The notes below the pieces were generated by a model. That model saw only the letters and a program-made list of their open reading frames with translations, searched no databases and was not told the origin of the DNA. 64,000 nt of DNA from UBA12191 sp009937185 (GTDB taxonomy: Bacteria > Planctomycetota > UBA8108 > UBA1146), in assembly GCA_938075155.1 (NCBI GenBank), contig CALJGL010000024.1:1-64000 (forward strand). The letters are read 5' to 3'. A program made the position numbers and the translations under genes. Shown piece after piece: positions 61,296 to 64,000 of the stretch. Numbering within the stretch: position 1 is the stretch's first letter; each line of letters begins with the position of its first letter.

Positions 61296-62138
61296 ATGGG
61301 ATTTTGGCCCAATCCAAATGAGAATACTCATCATAGAAGCGCAGAATTCCGCGCTGCATATCGGCAAGTCCAATCTTCTCTTCTCTCCATCTTTCATCTT
61401 CGTTCCATGGATTGGGACATTCTTTTATTGCCACTCAGCGGCTCTCTTGCCATAGAAAGTGTGATTCGAACCTTCGGAGGCTCTGTACGTGTGTGTACGG
61501 AGGGGGGGTTCAGTCACCGTGTTGCTGAAGTCCATCATTCGGAAGACTCAGACCTGGCCTTTGGCGTTCTTCATGAAACGAATGATTCCAGATTCTGCAA
61601 CGTGAGCGGGTGTCATATCGTCGATGCGGTTTCTGCATTGCCCTACTTTCAATTTCCAGAATCAGCCCAGGTGGTTGTCACGGTCAGCTCTAAACAGTTC
61701 GGAGGCGACACTGTCTGGTCGATGGCATTCGTTCGCAAAGACTTCTGGCATCGAGTTCAACCGCTTCAAGGCTATTTGGATCTGAATCGTTACCGTAAAT
61801 TTGAACAGATCGCGGAGACTCCCTGTACTCCACCGATTCGTGGGCTATTTTCTCTCGCCGATAAACTTGAAGGATTTGACGTCCAACAGTTTAGAGATCG
61901 TATTGATCGGCGATATGCGGAAGCAAAAGACCTTGTTCTCTCTGCAGGAGGGGAGGTAAAAGGGGGCCCGCCTGCATTTACTTTTCGCTTTGCTGAGTCA
62001 GATTGCGTCGATACAGAAAAATTATGGATACCTCCGAATTCAGAAGGCTGGCTTCAGGCCTTCTTATGGTCAGGAACTGATCGTGAGTTCGACAATTTTA
62101 TGGAAGAGTTACAGCGATTGACGGTCTCAGTCGATTAG
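61296..62138 (+). CDS. compact class V aminotransferase-like (PLP) protein
   Basis: The 280-residue product follows the fold-type I, class V aminotransferase order. FWPNPNENTHHRSAEFRAAYRQVQ corresponds to the TPGPxxxxxHRSxEF opening, LLPLSGSLAIESVIRTFGG to the GSGTxAMEA loop, and HIVDAVSALPYFQFP to VVDAVSSxG with the pyridine-binding Asp. VVTVSSKQFGGDTVWSMAFV carries the candidate Schiff-base lysine. It is some 80-100 residues shorter than usual, with the segment before VDAVS and the C-terminal domain shortened. Serine/alanine-glyoxylate or phosphoserine aminotransferase-like chemistry is possible. TGGAG precedes ATG 61296. Confidence 0.6.
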   Translation: MGFWPNPNENTHHRSAEFRAAYRQVQSSLLSIFHLRSMDWDILLLPLSGSLAIESVIRTFGGSVRVCTEGGFSHRVAEVHHSEDSDLAFGVLHETNDSRFCNVSGCHIVDAVSALPYFQFPESAQVVVTVSSKQFGGDTVWSMAFVRKDFWHRVQPLQGYLDLNRYRKFEQIAETPCTPPIRGLFSLADKLEGFDVQQFRDRIDRRYAEAKDLVLSAGGEVKGGPPAFTFRFAESDCVDTEKLWIPPNSEGWLQAFLWSGTDREFDNFMEELQRLTVSVD

Positions 62139-62294
62139 AGAAGTGTTTTCCGCTGAAGAGGATATCGCTGGCAAGACTGGAGTGGTCTGTGAAAGATCAG
62201 AATCTACGGATGATGGGATTTTTCTTCCCTGATCGAGTCGTCCGATCATGAATAGTACGAGTTTCAAGGATCAACAACGAGTTCACTCTAAAAA

Positions 62295-62333
62295 ATCAAC
62301 TCGTCCGAGATGACGAATCTCGGACGAGTTGAT
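62295..62333. terminator. strong bidirectional terminator hairpin
   Basis: A perfect 17-bp stem (ATCAACTCGTCCGAGAT with its complement) has a 5-base loop. It is flanked by AAAAA on the left and a modest T-rich stretch on the right. It stands between the convergent aminotransferase-like and TraT-like genes and can serve both; the A-run makes it best for the minus-strand gene. Confidence 0.88.
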
Positions 62334-62370
62334 TAGTTAATGAATCCTATCTACAAATTGTAGAGCGGAT

Positions 62371-63216
62371 CTATGGCAGAATTTCGGGGATAATGCGTTC
62401 CAAGCGTTGTTCGACCGCGGGTAATGCGATCTCTTCAGTAAGGGCTCGTTGGCGCGCAGTGATCATGAGAGTGTTTTTGATCCGAACCGTACTACTCAAT
62501 GTTTCATAGGATTGCTGAATACGGGTTTTATTGACGTCAGAGCCTGCGGTAATTGTGTTATCTCCGTGCAACCCAGCCGTTCCACTTCCTCCAGCTTTTC
62601 GTGAGTTATCTTTGAGCTCTTTGCTGACAGTTCCGCCAACAGTTTCATCTATTCTGGTTTCGATGATCATTGAAAATGCTTCGCTACGAGTCTTACGGTC
62701 CAGCATTTCACCGAGAACAGAGCCGACGATTGCTCCAGCAATGACACTATTTTCACGAGTAGAGTCACCTTTGCCACGAACTTGATTTTTAGCGATGGCT
62801 GCGCCTGCTACGGTTCCGAAGAGTTGTCCCATTTTACTGGAATCGTCGGGAAGGTTTTCATTACGTCCCCAAAACTTGACGACAGCAGTGAGATCGTAGA
62901 GGGCTTCTCCGGGGTCACGAGTGACTGTCCAGCCGTCTTCTTCAACGCGAGCTGCGAGAAGGGCTCTTAATTTGCGTGTATCCAGATCGATGCCGGATGG
63001 ATTGCGGACTTGAATACTGATCACACGTTCGTCGCCACCGGGCCGATCCCCTACAAATTCGGGGACACCGTCGACCCATTCGGCTTTTACGACCAACTCC
63101 TTGTAGCGTTCACTTCCACCAGACGCACTGACACATCCTCCAACGAGGAAGAGCAGTACCAAGAGAAGCCCTGCTCCTCGAGTGGTGAATTTTCGGACAT
63201 TTGAATTCTTCGTCAT
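62371..63216 (-). CDS. TraT-like outer-membrane lipoprotein
   Basis: The 281-residue product has a lipobox (LLFLVGGC). The body resembles TraT complement-resistance lipoproteins: ISIQVRNPSGIDLDTRKLRALLAARVEEDGWTVTRDPGEALYDLTAVV matches the TraT layout, followed by a Gly/Ala-rich segment (GTVAGAAIAKN, IAGAIVGSVLGEML) and a closing YETLSSTVRIKNTLMITARQRALTEE. TraT is known from F-like plasmids, but homologues are also chromosomal. No conjugation gene is nearby. A surface-barrier role is inference. Confidence 0.75.
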   Translation of the reverse strand: MTKNSNVRKFTTRGAGLLLVLLFLVGGCVSASGGSERYKELVVKAEWVDGVPEFVGDRPGGDERVISIQVRNPSGIDLDTRKLRALLAARVEEDGWTVTRDPGEALYDLTAVVKFWGRNENLPDDSSKMGQLFGTVAGAAIAKNQVRGKGDSTRENSVIAGAIVGSVLGEMLDRKTRSEAFSMIIETRIDETVGGTVSKELKDNSRKAGGSGTAGLHGDNTITAGSDVNKTRIQQSYETLSSTVRIKNTLMITARQRALTEEIALPAVEQRLERIIPEILP

Positions 63217-63327
63217 CGTTCATTCTCTCTTTCGAAGGCGCCACGTCTGCCTTGGGTTGCTTGTAAGCCCCTGGCACAGGAATAACGTTATCACAGGAGG
63301 AATATTCACCTGATTTTGGGTAAATTA

Positions 63328-63360
63328 CAAAAAAAAAGGCCTGCCCGGTTGGGCAGGCCT
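63328..63360 (-). terminator. rho-independent terminator of the cytochrome gene
   Basis: On the minus strand AGGCCTGCCC pairs with GGGCAGGCCT around a 4-base loop (10 bp), followed directly by a run of about nine T. It lies 30 bases after the stop of the multihaem cytochrome gene. Confidence 0.95.
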
Positions 63361-63389
63361 CTTTGCGAGGTGTGAGTCTGAGTGAGGGA

Positions 63390-64000
63390 TCAGTTTCTTT
63401 TCAGCGGAGGACACGCCACTTTGCGACGTTCACGGCTAAAGACGAAGTCGATACGAGTCTGATTTTTATTGTGGCATGTCAGGCACGAAGTCTCCTTGAC
63501 GGCACCCCATGGGTGATTTACGGGGTCTTGAGGGTGCCCAGGATTCAGTCCATGACAGTTTTCACACTGCACATTCTTGTAGGGTTCCGCTTCTTCTGGA
63601 GCGATAAAGGCTTGTCCGTAACCCAGAACATGGCAGGCGATGCAGTCCTGACGCCACTGATCACCTGTTTCCACCAAACTTGCAAAAGCATCAGCGTGGG
63701 TTGTACCTTTCCAGAAATCGGTTTGCTCCACATGGCACATCGAGCAGGTGCTCGCCGTCAAATACTTGTCCTTGTGGGGGAGTTCTGGAAGAGCATCGAT
63801 ATTGACAAAGGCGGATCCTTTTCTGAAGGCCTCCACCAAACCCATGATGTCTGGGTCTTCCAGTAAGTGCGGTTCCATAGAGGCTCTCTCGTACCAGTAT
63901 GTAGAGCGTCCAGCAGGTGGAGCACTATCGAAAGACAGGGAGACCATCGGTCTGCCTCCGTCTATCCAGTCGATATCGAGAGTACCGAGCCGAGCACCTT
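63390..64000 (-). CDS. multihaem cytochrome c, C-terminal part (runs off the right edge)
   Basis: The frame is open from 63390 to the edge with no stop (about 203 codons), so the internal ATG at 63947 is probably not the start. Four CxxCH haem sites are visible: CSMCH, CIACH, CENCH and CLTCH. They sit in a region with ASTCSMCHVEQTDFWKGTTHADAF, the cytochrome c554-type pattern in which substrate-donor c-type haems precede a TTHADAF stretch. The part upstream of the haems is a globular stretch (DIDWIDGGRPMVSLSF) of unknown type. It is exported and needs the ResB/CcsA system. Ends with a strong terminator. Confidence 0.88.
   Translation of the reverse strand, partial: GARLGTLDIDWIDGGRPMVSLSFDSAPPAGRSTYWYERASMEPHLLEDPDIMGLVEAFRKGSAFVNIDALPELPHKDKYLTASTCSMCHVEQTDFWKGTTHADAFASLVETGDQWRQDCIACHVLGYGQAFIAPEEAEPYKNVQCENCHGLNPGHPQDPVNHPWGAVKETSCLTCHNKNQTRIDFVFSRERRKVACPPLKRN

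Overview
The window reads as a chromosome segment of a Gram-negative-type bacterium, most likely a member of the Planctomycetota (probably a marine or environmental lineage). The clues are several large secreted proteins ending in paired dockerin-like calcium repeats, a CRTAC1-type protein in an operon with two TPR proteins, system II cytochrome c maturation (ResB plus a CcsA with a long N-terminal extension), the futalosine menaquinone enzyme MqnC, a B12-dependent class II ribonucleotide reductase, and many TTG/GTG starts. The assignment rests on gene content only. No rRNA, recognisable tRNA, insertion sequence, integrase or CRISPR array was found.

Layout. 0-6 kb: a headless DNA-methyltransferase tail at the left edge, then two envelope proteins of unknown function and a large secreted M9-like metalloprotease with Fn3 and dockerin-like domains. 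6-13.3 kb (minus strand): a small DUF2007/zinc-ribbon gene interrupted by an in-frame TGA that is followed by a SECIS-like hairpin, endonuclease IV, phosphoglycolate-phosphatase-like HAD, CcsA, ResB, a duplicated-domain lipoprotein, thioredoxin and a DUF2203 protein. 13.5-15.3 kb: a metallo-beta-lactamase-fold hydrolase and FdhD, converging. 15.4-21.7 kb: a PilX-like protein, two pseudopilins, a porin-like protein, a broken dockerin gene and a secreted protein with a carbohydrate-binding-like tail. 22-26 kb (plus strand): thioredoxin reductase, an EboB-like TatD hydrolase, FolE, a zinc-ribbon protein, a YacP-type NYN protein and a CYTH protein. 26-33 kb (minus strand): PduO-type cobalamin adenosyltransferase, a Memo-like protein that has lost its metal ligands, MqnC, dCTP deaminase and the B12-dependent ribonucleotide reductase.

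33-34.7 kb is a 1.8 kb stretch with no convincing gene but many inverted repeats, a candidate structured RNA. 34.7-49.5 kb holds a lipoprotein carrying both a cohesin-like and a dockerin-like module, then mostly housekeeping genes (glutamine amidotransferase, PyrF, a degenerate HD-GYP protein, MOSC protein, NSS transporter, DNA ligase, CCA-adding enzyme, TIM-barrel isomerase, HAD 5'-nucleotidase, PhzF). 49.5-57 kb: GlmS, QueD, QueE, two thioesterases, cysteine dioxygenase, a RimK-like ATP-grasp ligase and a PolX DNA polymerase. 57-64 kb is visibly more AT-rich at first: the TPR/TPR/CRTAC1 operon, a compact class V aminotransferase-like protein, a TraT-like lipoprotein and the 3' part of a multihaem cytochrome c gene that runs off the right edge.

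Functional links: cobalamin adenosyltransferase can supply the cofactor of NrdJ, and Dcd adds to dNTP supply. ResB/CcsA would mature c-type cytochromes such as the one at the right edge. Trx and TrxB are both encoded here but not adjacent. FolE, QueD and QueE can together make the early 7-deazaguanine (queuosine) intermediates. The observations I most want checked are the possible selenoprotein at 6.0-6.3 kb, the structured region at 33.8-34.2 kb, the metal-ligand-free Memo homologue, the cohesin-plus-dockerin lipoprotein and the tandem stop-codon repeat at the PhzF 3' end.
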